Of a stretch of 64,000 bases of DNA, positions 12,516 to 24,139 are shown in pieces. The notes below the pieces were generated by a model, which did not search any database, was not told the DNA's origin, and saw nothing but the letters and a program-made list of their open reading frames with translations. The stretch is from Microcebus murinus (taxonomy: Eukaryota; Chordata; Mammalia; Primates; Cheirogaleidae), in assembly GCF_040939455.1 (NCBI RefSeq), contig NC_134109.1:68054501-68118500 (forward strand), in the 5' to 3' direction. The translations under genes and the position numbers were made by a program. Position 1 is the first letter of the stretch; the number at the start of each line of letters is the position of its first letter.

Positions 12516-12869
12516 ACTCTCCCAGTTTATAGGCAACCAAAACAAACATGGAAAACAAAGTAAGTTTATTGCTATGTAGACAAACTTTGTGATGGCCAAA
12601 CAATGACAAGGACTTTATGAGAATGTGGAATGGAGATCTCAATGGCATAATGGATTAGTCATTCAAAGATACAAACAAACATATAAAAACATGAGAGGCT
12701 GCTAAAGAGGGGATGTTCAAAGAACTTAGAGGATCAGTGCCTTATTGTGGCAATTCTATAATACATAGACTAATGTAAAAATGCAAATTGTAAGTAGTAA
12801 GATAAGAATTCCACTAAAGCACTTTTATAACTGAACATCAGATTCCTGGTTAATTTCATGCAGAAAAGA

Positions 12870-13560
12870 TAGTTCAATCTTGAGTCGGCATGTCTCTGGC
12901 TTGGCTTTGAGGAGTCAGTTTATTGTCAAGAACAATGAAAAGCGCTTGAGACAGACTCTTGGGTGCACCCAGCCAAACAGAGGCCCCCAATTATGGAGGA
13001 AGAGTAGAGTTCTTACCTCCTGAAGAACTGTAAGAACAAAACAAGCCTAACAGGAAGCTGCCACTTCAAAAATTTGGCTTCCTCTCTGACCAATCTAATG
13101 GCTTTCTTGGTAATGGAAGCGACCAGTCTCTCTAGGGTCCTTTGATAAACCCCTTGCCTACCAGCTCTGGCCCACTTTTAACTAGTTGTACTTTTTGAAA
13201 ATCTAAATGTAATTGTTATAATTACCTATAATACTATGCCCAATAGAAAAGAACTTTCAAGTGGAATCAATATCTCCCTCATTAACCTAATTGAGAACAT
13301 TCTGGTCCGGATCGGCTTTATGCACCTTATAACAGGGAGGATTAAATGGGGCAGAATATGATTCACATATAACATTGCACAGAGATCTAATCTCCTTGTG
13401 ATTATTCCTCTATATTGTTATGTATTATTCCCTCTGTCAATATTTTACTCTGTCCCATGGACCTTATTTTCACAGTTGGTTGGTTTTATTGATCTTCCCT
13501 GTTCCCATTATGAGAGGCTAAGACCTGTGAGGGGGAAAAAAATGTTTTTCACAAGGTCAG
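12870..13560 (-). repeat. Possible LTR, antisense, unassigned
   Basis: On the minus strand there is an AATAAA (TTTATT on + at 12919-12924) in 'gacaataaactgactcctc', a form common at the R/U5 end of class I LTRs. The upstream (higher-coordinate) sequence is U3-like without ORFs. No family identified, no boundaries seen; it could be chance. Confidence 0.3.
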
Positions 13561-13859
13561 AGTAGATTCACACATCTGTGATAAAAGCCAAAGCTTGTCC
13601 TGATGGCTGGTTTCTAGGTATGTTAGATTGTTTTGGAGAACAGGTAAAGGGGGGAAAAAACACTTTTTGCAATTGTAAGAAAGTTTTTATAGTGTCAATA
13701 TATACCATGCTTGTGTATTTTCTTTAAGCTATTGACTTTTAATCTTATAAAATATAATATTTTTTAAAAGATTTAGATCATTTAAAAGCAAATGTTCATC
13801 TCAGAGTTGATGTGTATTTTAATTTTGCCAGCCACAATAAAGTTTATCACGTTGGCCAT

Positions 13860-14289
13860 TTATATCAGTTTCCTTTTGCTGCTATGACAAGTTACCACAA
13901 ACGTAGTAGCTTAGAACAACACAAATTTATCATATAGTTCTGAAGCTGAGAGGTCTAAAATGAGTCAGTAGTGCTGTGTTTCTTCTAGAGGGCCTAGAGG
14001 AGAATTTGATTCCTCAACTTTTCCACCTTCCGAAGCTGCTTGTGTTCCTTGGCTCGTGGTCTCGTCCCATGTTTTCAAAGTCCCCAGCACACATCTTCAA
14101 ATCTGTCTGTGACGCTCCTGCCTCCCTCTTTAAAAGACCCTTGTGTTTATATTGGGTCCACCCAGATAATTCACCATAATCTTCTCAAGATCCTCAACTT
14201 TTAATCACTTCTGCAAAGTCCCAATACCAATCACAGGCTCCAGGGACTAGGATGGGAAGTTTGGGAAGCCATTATTCTACCTACCACAC
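13860..14289 (-). repeat. MLT1 (MaLR) LTR, antisense
   Basis: The + strand reads the reverse complement of MLT1. The start has 'gctatgacaagttaccacaa' and 'agcttagaacaacacaaattt'. Later come 'ccttggctcgtggtctcgtc' and 'gggtccacccagataattca', and the end is 'attattctacctaccaca'. The TG...CA ends are preserved (TGTGGTAGGTAG on the minus strand). Full-length solo LTR, diverged. Confidence 0.85.
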
Positions 14290-14299
14290 CATTTTCCTA

Positions 14300-15050
14300 A
14301 ACAATTCTAAAAGCTGTAATAATATGTAATATTGTCCTACATTTATTTTTTTCTATTCATAAGATATACTTTTATATATTTCCTAAAGAATCTATTACTT
14401 GTAGTAATCTGTTATAATTGTAAGACATTTAAATTTAGAAGCACCTAAATTTTTTTATGAAAACCCAGTACTTAAGTAACCAGAAGGGCTTGCTATGTTC
14501 TGCGATATCAAGAAGGTCCTTACTTTTTACCAGCCGTATATTTGTACCTTGGCCCTTCCTGTTTACTTAAGGAATTTATTTTTTTCTTGATAATTTCACA
14601 GGCTTTTTACAAGTTTCTAGGAAGTCTTAGGGTACTTGATATTGAAAGCTTTTGATGGTGAAGATATCGTAGGTCACTTGATTTTGTTAAAAATTAACCT
14701 TTTCCTCGATGTGTCCCTTCCCTGCCCCCTTGTAAAATGGTCATAATGCCTTACTTTTAAATAACCTGATGGTGCTCCTTTTGAGAGACTGACAATTCTC
14801 TTTATAGCTTTGATACAAAATGTCAAGGTCAAGTTTATTTAACACATAGTCATTACAGACAAGTTCACATTAGCTAGTTGGATTTCTGTCTTTAATTCAA
14901 ACATAACTTAAAAGGGATTCAACATGAGCACCTAAAATGCAGTTACCATGTTAACAGTTTTCTGTATCACTTAGGGTATGCAGTTCCTTCTCTAGAGTGT
15001 TGTGTTAATGCTAATAAGATCTGTTTCTATTCACAGAACACTTCTGACAT
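14300..15050. other. AT-rich intronic stretch, nothing recognised
   Basis: No recognisable repeat, exon or RNA gene by eye. Confidence 0.45.
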
Positions 15051-15079
15051 CAAATGAGTAGGTTTCCCACATGAAGTAA

Positions 15080-15846
15080 TTCTCCAGTTCTCTGGGGCAT
15101 CATCTGAGTGTCCTACAATTCCATCCAATTCTGACACTGCCCAGAGTTAGTGCAGACCCTGCAGGTTAAGGGTGCAGTCCCACAAGACTGACCCCCGCTT
15201 CAGATGCCAGTCACAGAGAGTGAGTCCTCAGGTTACCCACACTTCTGTCCAACTTGGCTACAAAGTGGTTTCCATGACTTCCTCCTCAGTCTTGATGATT
15301 TACTGTAACAGCTCACAGAACTCAGGGAAACACTTTCATTTACAGGTTCATTATAAAGAACACTATAAAGGATATAGATAAACAGCCAGATGAAAAGGTA
15401 CATAAAGGGTCCAGAAGGGTCCCAAGCACAAGAGCTTCTGTCACCATGGAGTAGAGGTGAACCACCCTCCCTGCCTGTGGATGTGTTCACAATAGCAGCT
15501 GTCCAAATCCCGTCAGTTTGGGGTTTTTATTGAGCTCTCTTTATGCAAGCATGCTTAATTAGATCAATGGCCCGTAGTGATGAGCTCCATTTCCAGGCCT
15601 TGTCCTCTCTCTGGTGGTTTCAGGTGAGGGGGTGGATTACAACCCTGTAATGTTAGCTTGGTTCTTCTGGCAACCAGCCCCTGTCCTCCAAGAATTACCT
15701 CATTAGCATAAATTCAGGTATGATTGTAAAGGGCTTATGATGAACAACAAAAGATGTCCCTATCACTCAGGAAATTCCAAGGATTTTAGGAGCTGTGTGC
15801 CAGGAACTGAGGGCAGAGACCAAATATATATTCTTATTATGTCACA
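15080..15846 (-). repeat. Long solo ERV LTR, antisense
   Basis: On the minus strand it begins TGTGACATAATAAGAATATA (+ end at 15846) and runs through 'ggcacacagctcctaaaatc', 'ggggctggttgccagaagaa' and 'caataaaaaccccaaactga', ending near 'accctgcagg...'. This is the layout of the long mammalian MER-type ERV LTRs with a 'gaccccc..ccac' U5. I do not name the subfamily. The lower boundary is approximate. Confidence 0.6.
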
Positions 15847-15889
15847 TGTTGTTTATAAATCCTGTCTTCCTGGTAGGATGTGGTATGAT

Positions 15890-16160
15890 GTCATTTAAAA
15901 GAAAAAGGCTTTGGGTATAGAGATCTAGGTTTGAACTTCTGGTCTGTCATTCACTGGGCAGACCAGATCTGTTACTGATCTTTGAATGAGTTACTTAAAC
16001 TGTAAGCTTGATTTCCTCTTCTTAAATAGAATACTAATGCTTCCCCCACAGGGTTGTTGTAAGGATTAAACAAGATCATGTATAAAACATTTAGCATGGT
16101 GCATAGGGAGTACTGTGGAACATAGTGAGCCCTCAGTGGTAGCTGTTATAATTAATGTTT
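15890..16160 (+). repeat. MIR SINE, sense, nearly full length
   Basis: In order: 'gatctaggtttgaacttctgg', 'gagttacttaaactgtaagc', 'ccacagggttgttgtaagga', 'aaacatttagcatggtgcata' and 'gagccctcagtggtagctgtt'. This matches MIR from core to 3' end. Confidence 0.75.
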
Positions 16161-16369
16161 TCTTTTAATCCTGTCCTCCTGTTCTTGTCCTGCCTTCCTC
16201 CCTGTTAAGGGAAATTGGTATAGAATTTGATTTCCATTCAGACAGAGAAGGGAGTGGAGATAGAGAAACATGGCTTCTGAAATGTCCCTTCCCTCAGATA
16301 CAGTAGCGATGCAGTCAAACGTATTTGTATTTGCATTTTTCTTGTCATCCAGGAAAAAAGCCAGTGAGT

Positions 16370-16560
16370 GATGACACTGACAGTGGCCATATTGAGTTCC
16401 TACTATATACCAAGCAACTTTTTTAGTTCACATTTCACTCTAAAAAGTAGTTATTGTTATTCCTGTTTACACGTGAAGAAACTGAGCCTCAGCGAGATGA
16501 CTTAACTAGCCTCAAGTCACACAGTCACTCAAAGTCAAGATTTGAAGCCAACTCTATCTT
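16370..16560 (-). repeat. MIR SINE, antisense
   Basis: Antisense MIR: 'ttgagttcctactatatacc', then 'cacgtgaagaaactgagcct', 'caagtcacacagtcactcaa' and 'gatttgaagcc'. Confidence 0.65.
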
Positions 16561-16799
16561 TAAAATCTGTTCTTTCTACCTTCTCAATTACAGAAAAGTA
16601 GAAAAACTCTTCAAAGCAACTATCATTAACACAGGTTTTTGTTTAAAAGTTTTAAGTATTTCTCCAATAAAATTAAATACTGTTCTCATTTCATTTGCCA
16701 TTAGTATTGCTCTTGACATTGGGTGATATGTTTCTGTATAACATTTGAATTAAGGAATACACTGCTTTATCATTAAGTTATTTTCCGGTTAAGTGCTTG

Positions 16800-17640
16800 A
16801 CTGTTAAGTTCACTTTTCTAATTCTGCTTTTTCTTATGGTATTTTAGATCATATTTTCTTTTCCTCTAGAAACACATTTGAAATTATAATTCAAAAGGAA
16901 AATGTAATTTGATGTGTTAAAATTCAGCACATACATAAGTTTTCAAGAATACATGTCTCATAAATTGTGGTACATTTATATTCCTCAACTCTTGTGCATA
17001 ATAAACACTTAAGCCAGCAACATGCATGAGTAATTGAAATGGAGTCCTAGGTAAGGCAGCCTTCAGAAGTAGAATATATATAAATCTTCTTTTGGGAAGT
17101 AAATAATTTGAATGAATGTGATAAAGCTTTCTTTAGTAATCACTAAGAAAATAATTTCAAAATTATGATTTCCTCTTTTGGGCCTATTATACTTCTCAGC
17201 TTCATCTCTTAAAAGCTGAGTAAATGCATGCACAAATAGCTGATTTCTCTCTGATTAAGATTAGGTAAAACTGCAGCAGTTTCAGGTTATAATGCACATG
17301 ATAATAGATAGGGTCACTGAATTGCCGCTGCTGCTTCTCAATCCTTTGTTTTTTCCTGTTAACAAAAGTAAATTAAGTTATCATTTGGGGCCATCCACTT
17401 TCAATTAGCCAGCAGTAAATAAGTGAATCTGTCAGAAATAATCACTTTTTTCTTTGTTTGCTAGTAAAAACAAAGGGAAAAAGAAATATTACCTTTCCTG
17501 AACAATGTAGAATTTTTAGATTGTCGTAGTGATAAAAATGAATGTTTGGAAATTGAATAGTGGAGCAGTTTGACATTATACATTTGTATTTTGAAGCTAC
17601 TTCAGCACCATCACATGTAAAATAGAAGAAATTAAAAAGA
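16800..17640. other. AT-rich intronic stretch, nothing recognised
   Basis: No recognisable repeat or exon. The minus-strand ORF at 17442-17648 has no recognisable content. Confidence 0.4.
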
Positions 17641-17689
17641 ATAGCCACTTTTGGGGGAAAAAATGAGTATATCCATAAACCAGAACATA

Positions 17690-19314
17690 AGAAAATTACA
17701 GAGCAGTTGGTATGAATGAAGCTGCTAGGCCCCAGGTCTGGAAAGAGGATGTCTGAATTCTATTCTATGGTAGAGACTAAAAGTACCCCCAGCAAGATAC
17801 GGGAGCCAGATTAATTGCTTGGAACCAAGTCTTCTCACCCCATGAAAGGAGTCTACAAATACACTGACCATCTATTCCCCTGGATCAGTGGCTGATATGA
17901 ATCTGCATTTCAAGGAGGCAAGAGAAAGTAGACATAGTCTCCCACCCAAGACCCGGTTCCAGCTGGCCACTACCTAGGTCCAGTTCTGCTATGTCCAGAA
18001 TATCACCCAGGCCAGGAGACCCAGACCATCATTTTAAGTCTTGGTTGCATTAAGGGCCAGTATAGGAAACAATAAAACTGTTATATAGGGAGAAAGGGTC
18101 AAGGCAATGAAGAGAAGAAGGAAGAAATTAAAATCTCACAATGAAGAAGAATGTTTACACCAAATTCTATAATACATGAAAAAGACAACAAAAAGAACAA
18201 TTGAGAGTTGAATTCACCCCCAAATGAAATGGAAATAAAAATCTGAAAATGACTTTAAAATAAATATATTTAGGATACTCAATGAAAGAAAGAATTAGAA
18301 AAAAATAAGATGCTATAAAACAGAAATAAAAACATGAAAAGACAAAGTAGTAGGAAAAAATTCTGGAAATGAAAAATATAATATTTTAAATATACTCATT
18401 TGATAGAATAAACTCTAGACTGGGCATAGTCAAACACTGAATTAATGGCAAGATAATGAGAAATTTACCCATAATGTAATAGAGTGATGAAGAATATAAA
18501 AGAGTAGTTGTACATGGAAGATAGAATGAGAGGTTCTAACCGCTCATCTCGTAGGAGTTTCTGAAAAAGAGAATTTAAGAATGGTACAAAAACAATATTC
18601 AAAAGAAATGATGGCTAAAACTTTTCCTGAATTGAATACTCAGATTAACAAAATCACCAAATGCCACACTTGAAAATATAACAAAAGCTTTACCTAGAGA
18701 AAAACATAATGAAACAGCAGAACATTCAGGAAAAAAACAAAATTTTAAAAGCTGCTAAAAACAAAAGACAGTCTTCCCACAATGGAAGGACAAACTGATG
18801 GCTTGTCCTTAGCAACAAGAGATGCTAAAAGTCAATTAATATCTTCAAAGTTCCAGAAATAGCTGTCCATCTAGAATTCCATACCCAGCTAGACTATAAT
18901 ATAGATGTAAGAGAAATACAAAGATATTTTTAGAAAAGCAAAGATTGATTATTCACCATCTCCAGACCCTTACCAGAAGAACTGTTAATACTAAGTGGTA
19001 TGCTTTGACCTGAAGAAAAGTGAAGCCAAAGGGTAGGAGTAAGATGTAAGAAACAATAGTGATCACATGTGGTAAAAATACATTGCCAACCTTAATTGCC
19101 AAAAGTATTTTGGCTGTTTTCTTAAAGTAACTGAAGCTAAAATTCTAGACAAAAGTAATAAGAAATGTATGCTATGTGCATTCAATGGATGGTTAATCCA
19201 TGCTGAAGTCCATTCCAAGAAGGATAGTTACTGAATTCATTTGACTTTGATAGGGGGAAAAAAAATCAAAGTTATATTTGTTAACTTCTGGTTTTAAAAT
19301 GATGGAATAAAAAA
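17690..19314 (+). repeat. HAL1 (half-L1) non-LTR retrotransposon remnant, sense
   Basis: From about 18100 the sequence follows the A-rich L1 ORF1-like text of HAL1: 'tagaatgagaggttctaacc', 'tggctaaaacttttcctgaa', then the diagnostic 3' part 'ctagaattccatacccagct', 'caccatctccagacccttac' and 'gaagaactgttaatac'. The reading frame is destroyed. There is no reverse transcriptase section, as expected for HAL1. The tail ends in 'ggaataaaaaa' near 19314. The last 211 bp (19104-19314) has a near-identical second copy at 21233-21442. The 5' boundary is approximate. Confidence 0.7.
19104..19314 (+). repeat. 210-bp direct repeat, copy 1
   Basis: Starts 'agtattttggctgttttct' and ends 'ggaataaaaaa'. It is about 96% identical by eye to 21233-21442, in the same orientation. 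The differences are a few transitions and a short indel in an A/G-rich run near 19250-19265. This copy is continuous with the HAL1 body upstream, so it is the likely parent. Confidence 0.9.
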
Positions 19315-19603
19315 GGGTATTCCCCTCTCTTCTTGAAGATTACCCACAGTTAACTAGGAGAATGTAGGAATGCAAACTCTGTCTCTGATGAGATCAGTAG
19401 CTATCTCTAATTACAAACTTCTGCATGTGGGAAGGGTTGACAAACACAGTAAAGGTCAAAGTAGATCCCAAGAGAGAACTCCCATAGCTGTAGCAGCAGA
19501 CAAAGCCTAAAGTCCGCAGGATGAAGTGACCTGAAGTGTGTGCCAGTAATCCCTTCTTTGGAACAATGGGGAGTTTGAGGGTTCCAGATAGGCACTGATG
19601 CCT

Positions 19604-19720
19604 GGGTAAATAAGGAAAAAAGGGCTGAACAAAGGGCAAATAAGGAAAAAAGGGCTGAACAAAGGGCAAATAAGGAAAAAAGGGCTGAACAAAGGGCAAA
19701 TAAGGAAAAGGCTGAACAAA
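19604..19720. repeat. 30-bp minisatellite, four copies
   Basis: The unit is 'gggcaaataaggaaaaaa' followed by 'gggctgaacaaa'. Copies are at 19604-19633, 19634-19663, 19664-19693 and a 27-bp shortened copy at 19694-19720. Copies 2 and 3 are identical; copy 1 differs at one base. Because the period is divisible by three, all three minus-strand frames stay open here and produce artificial 10-residue peptide repeats. It is not a gene. Confidence 0.97.
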
Positions 19721-20274
19721 GAATCCACATTTTTTGTTATCTACAAAGCCTTCTTTGCAGGAATCAATCTGTTGATGGGGTTAGATGGAGGAAAGAATCT
19801 GAATTCTAAGCAACCTTGTGGTGCAGGTCTTGTGTAAGAGAAGTAAAGGCTCAAGAGGCCTCCGTCACATACACAGCCCTACATCATAAGGAGAGAACCT
19901 GCTAGCCTAGAACACTTCCCTTCTCTGTAACATGAATCTCCTGCAGATAGGATTTAGAAAGTGATCACCTTATTTTCAAATGAATGGTAATCACAACAGA
20001 ACCAGCATAGATGGTTCCATCACTTACCACATGTATGTCCTTGAGCAATTCATAACTATCCTAAGCCACTGTTTTGTTTTTGTAGAACAGGGTAGTAGTT
20101 CCTCCCATATAGCACTGTGGGCAGAATTGAATAGCCTAATATATGTGAAACACTAAGCTTGCTATTCATCACATGGTAAGGAGTCAGTAAATATTTGCTG
20201 ATCAACAAAGACCAGCCAGGTGAAATTCCCAGGGCTGAGCCCTGACTTGCCTTCCTTTTCCTCTTCCTCTCCAG

Positions 20275-20515
20275 AGAGTAGTGATTAAGAGCACAGATTC
20301 AGTAGTAAGAATGCCTGCGTTCAAATCCCAACTCTTTCACCTACTAGCCTTATGATCTACCCAAATTATTTATCTGGTCCTCAGTTTTCCCATTGGTAAA
20401 GTAGGGATAATAACAGTACCTACCTCACAAAGTTGTTTTGAAGATTGAGTTTCTTGTAGTTGCCTTTGAACAGTGGCTGGTACAGAATAAATATTCAATA
20501 CATATTAGCTATCAG
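20275..20515 (+). repeat. MIR SINE, sense, nearly full length
   Basis: In order: 'agtgattaagagcacagatt', 'gcgttcaaatcccaactctt', 'ctcagttttcccattggtaa', 'acagtacctacctcacaaag' and 'cagtggctggtacagaataa'. This is one of the best-preserved MIRs in the window. Confidence 0.85.
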
Positions 20516-20648
20516 TACTTTTATATTTCAAGAATGATAAGTCTCACCATATATATGGTTACCATACATCTTAGGTTTTTAGGGATAGTCACCTTCTCAG
20601 GAAATGTGATTCTTTAAACACAGAACCAAATATTGAGTGAATTTTTTT

Positions 20649-20668
20649 GTTTGTTTGTTTGTTTGCAT
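20649..20668. repeat. (TTTG)n microsatellite
   Basis: Five tandem TTTG units in a T-rich stretch. Confidence 0.85.
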
Positions 20669-20856
20669 ATTGTTTGAGCATATATTCTAAATTTTGGTTT
20701 GGAAAATAGGGGACACTATATCAATAGATCATGAGCCAAATTCTCTTTTGTTCATGGTTAATCATCTCTTTAAAGTAGATAACACCATGTGTTATATAAA
20801 TTGGTGATGTGCTGGTCCTAGCCAGTTGTGATAATCTATTAGCTATGACCCTAGAA

Positions 20857-21075
20857 CAGAGGTCCACAAAACTATAGGCCTTGAGCCAAATCCAGCCTGT
20901 TTTTGTAAATAAAGTTTTATTGAAACACAGATATGCACATGCATTTACATATTGTATGTGGCTGCTTTCACACTACAACAGCAGAGTTGAGTAATTGCAC
21001 CAGATACATTATGACTCACAAAGCCTAAAATATTTACTATTTTGTCCATTATAGACAACGTGTGCTTTACTCCTG
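20857..21075 (-). mobile_element. hAT-Charlie-type MITE
   Basis: Starts 'cagaggtccacaaaactata', continues 'ttttgtaaataaagttttatt' and 'tggctgctttcacactacaa', then 'aagcctaaaatatttactat', ending near '...ctcctg'. This is the well-known non-autonomous hAT element whose consensus ends in CAGGGGTCGGCAAACT-like inverted repeats. The orientation is by convention of that consensus and is not certain. Confidence 0.75.
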
Positions 21076-21232
21076 TCCTGAAGAATAGGTCTTTAGTCAG
21101 AAATGGCATTTTTTTTGGGGGGGAGGGTATGTTTAATAAGAGTTCTTAGTGTACTCTGAAAATATGAAGGGTAGTATAATTAGAAAGAAGTCGGTAAGGA
21201 TATGGTTCCAGTCCTCTAATGATTAGTTTAAT

Positions 21233-21442
21233 AGTATTTTGGCTGTTTTCTTAAAGTAACTGAAGCTAAAATTCTAGACAAGAGTAATAAGGAATATATG
21301 CTATGTGCATTCAATGGATGGTTAATCCATGCTGAAGTCCATTCCAAGAAGGATAGTTACTGAATTCATTTGACTTTGACAGGGAAAAACAAATCAAAGT
21401 TATATTTGTTAACTTCTGGTTTTAAAATGATAGAATAAAAAA
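21233..21442 (+). repeat. 210-bp direct repeat, copy 2
   Basis: Second copy of 19104-19314, in the same orientation, without the HAL1 body upstream. It ends in an A-rich tail ('gaataaaaaa') into which a short L1 has inserted. Its flanks 'aatgattagtttaat' (before) and 'aatgatgttttttaat' (after) are similar and may be a decayed target-site duplication, which would make this a retrotransposed 5'-truncated copy. A local duplication is the alternative. Confidence 0.9.
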
Positions 21443-21452
21443 TGATGTTTTT

Positions 21453-21594
21453 TAATGAGTGAGATGTGCACCATCTGGGGGATGGTCATGCTGGAAACTC
21501 AGACTTGTGGGGGGGGAGGGGGAAAGGGCATTTATTGAAACCTTAAAATCTGTACCCCCATAATATACCGAAATAAAAATAAAATAAAATTTTT
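21453..21594 (+). mobile_element. 5'-truncated young L1 3' end (lemur-type)
   Basis: A 142-bp L1 tail: 'gagatgtgcaccatctgggg', a poly-G tract 'tggggggggaggggg', 'tgtacccccataatatacc' and an A-rich tail (aaataaaaataaaataaaa). It is flanked by a perfect 16-bp target-site duplication AAAAAATGATGTTTTT at 21437-21452 and 21595-21610. The tail text is characteristic of L1s in lemuriform primates. It sits in the A-rich end of the 210-bp repeat copy 2. Confidence 0.9.
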
Positions 21595-21619
21595 AAAAAA
21601 TGATGTTTTTGGTGATTAC

Positions 21620-24135
21620 ATAAATATTGTTCACCTACAAGAAGATGGTAGGGGATTCTACCCCTTTCTCTTACTGTGGGAAATGTCAGATGTAGGATTT
21701 GAAGTGCTAGCTGCCAATCTTTTTGTTAAAGGATGCTGCCAAGGCCGATATGTCTAAAATTAGAGAACAGAACAGGAGGAGGGCAGACAGGGACAGACAA
21801 TGCAACTTTCACTCGTAATCACAGAACTCAACTCCCTGTGGGGTTGCTTGGCCAGGTTCCCAGTTGAGAGGGGAGATCTTTGTAACTTTTCCAGCCTTTA
21901 TTTTCATGGCCTGGTGGCCTTTGGATGATCTGAACTATCTTTTTTTTCAATGGTTTGGATTTTTGTTGTTGTTGTTTCATTTTCTTTAGCCTGATTGACT
22001 TTTTATTCTCAACCTTTAGAAAGCATCACTATTTAAATTTGTTGGGAATTTTAAAATGTGTGAGAAGTAGAAGGAATTAAAGAAGGAAGGCCAGTTGAGT
22101 TGTTCATGCTCAAACTTGCTCACTTCCCCTCAGTACCTTTCTAAACGAAATTAAATGCTAGATACTTAATAATAAAACATGGAAGGGCCCATAAGTTACT
22201 GGCTATTTTTGAAAATATCTACATTTCCTTCAGTTCCACAGTTACAGACCACAGTAGACAAGTTGATGCTAATTTAAAAGCGAGTGAAACTCTCAGTTGG
22301 GGAACTGAATCCGGAGCTTTGATTAGAATTTAACAAAAAGGAAAAGATTCTTTTTGGTTGCTAAACCCCAAGAGATCATTAGCTGTTGTTCTTCCTTTCT
22401 AGTTACTATTTCCAGCCACCCACAGCTCACCAGGGCATCTCTAACACTTGTACTTCCTCGAGATGACTCAGTCTGGCAGATACCCCTTAGGATGGGACAG
22501 TCCAAGATAAAGATGCTTGTCTACAGCTAGTCATGTTAGAGCAGCACCCTAGACCTCTTTGATTAATAGCAGTATTACATGCCCTACTTATCGGTTGACT
22601 TTTTTTATTTTTCATTTCACAGAGATTAATTCTGTCCTAGCTCTTGCTGAAATGAGCGCAAGTCCCCATGTAGCAGAGCCCTCAGTTGGCTGTTGTGTTA
22701 GGTGTTCTATATGCACCCAGCCCCAAAGTCCCAGGGACTGAGGATTCCAGCCTGCCCACTACCCTTAAAGCCACAGAAAAACATTTGGCTTGCTGGTTTC
22801 CTTTTGAGTAAAGCACAAACACAAATATGTCCACAAGAAGAACTTGTGGTTATGTAACTAACTTGTGTAGTTAGGTGGCAATTTCAGATTTCAAATGATG
22901 GCTATGCTTCTCCTCCTGAACTTAGAGAAAGACACGACTAGCTTCTTAGAAAAGTAATAATTTAAATATTTTGATGGAAATAACTATCTGATTGACTTCC
23001 AAGTTTGCATAGGTGTCAGGCCCCTTTTTTCATCTTTAAAAATACTAAATTTCCCTGTGTTCTACAGAGCTTGGGAATTTGTCCTATTTTCTTTCATCTT
23101 CCCTGCTGTTTCTACCCCTTGTTTTAGACCATTTGTGTCAAGTTACATTTATTCAAAATAAGCAAAGCATTCAATTACCTAAAAAAAGGGAATAGAAAAA
23201 ATTGCAATGCCATATATACCCTGTAACCTCTAATAATGATGTCTGTATCAGCTAACATATGAATTAAAATATTCATGTTCTTGATGTCTTTTAGTCCACA
23301 AAAGGAAATGATTACTACATTTTGTCAAACCATTGCCAATATGATGATATGTTAAAACAGTTAGCTTGCAGCTGCAAGTTAGTAAGCCATATAAGGTAAG
23401 GCTTTAATTATAGCTCCATCCTGCAGTAAAAGTGCTTAATTAGACTCATGTAAGATTTTACTTGAAGCAAGATTTTTTTTCTGAAGAATTAAAGAATTGA
23501 GAAAAAGAATATCTTTCCCTGTTCACCTTCCTTTTTCTTTTGTTGACCTCTGTCTATCTTTCCACCCATCTTTATCCCATTGTAAGAACTAAAATAAGGA
23601 AAATTTTGTCTGTCACTTAGTTGCTACCATTTTGACTGGTTATTGATTTTTTTCACTTCTGAGTTGTGAATTTTCAAATGCTATTTATCTTTAGTATTTT
23701 GACGAGGTCTTGAGTGAGAAATATTTTACACGTGCAAAGTCCCTTTCTGTACTGAATCAAGTAGTACTGGTATTAAAGGCATGCTGCCAGTTATCTTATT
23801 AAAAATCATTAAAAGTCCAAAGTGAATGTGATTTCATACACACAGTCAAGGCTATTGCTCACTAACTGACGTTGCTGCTGGCTTTCTTGAATGGCGATGA
23901 AAAGAGTGAAGTGACAGCCACCACCTGCTTCTCTCTGCTGCTGCTTCTAGTCCCCCAGAAGTTATGGTGACTGCACTGTAGTCACACCTGGCTGCTATGA
24001 CATTCTTCACCTTACTGATATTTTTTTTATTTTAATTTACCCATGGATGCATTTCTAATAAGAAGAAAAGTATAAAATGGGTATCTCCATCTGAAAAATA
24101 ACTTTCAAAAAATAATATTTAGTTATTGTTTTTTT
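21620..24135. other. Intronic stretch, nothing recognised
   Basis: Low repeat content by eye, moderately AT-rich, no convincing exon. The block 22300-22760 includes short ORFs on both strands without recognisable content. The relative absence of named repeats could mean conserved non-coding DNA, but that cannot be judged without an alignment. Confidence 0.4.
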
Positions 24136-24139
24136 TTAA

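Noticed and set aside
19604..19720. CRISPR-like array
   Set aside because: The units are contiguous with no unique spacers; this is a minisatellite in a mammalian intron.
19394..19730. Three overlapping minus-strand ORFs with a 10-residue FFPYLPFVQP-like repeat
   Set aside because: They are produced by the 30-bp minisatellite; its period is divisible by three, so every frame stays open. Not a repeat protein.
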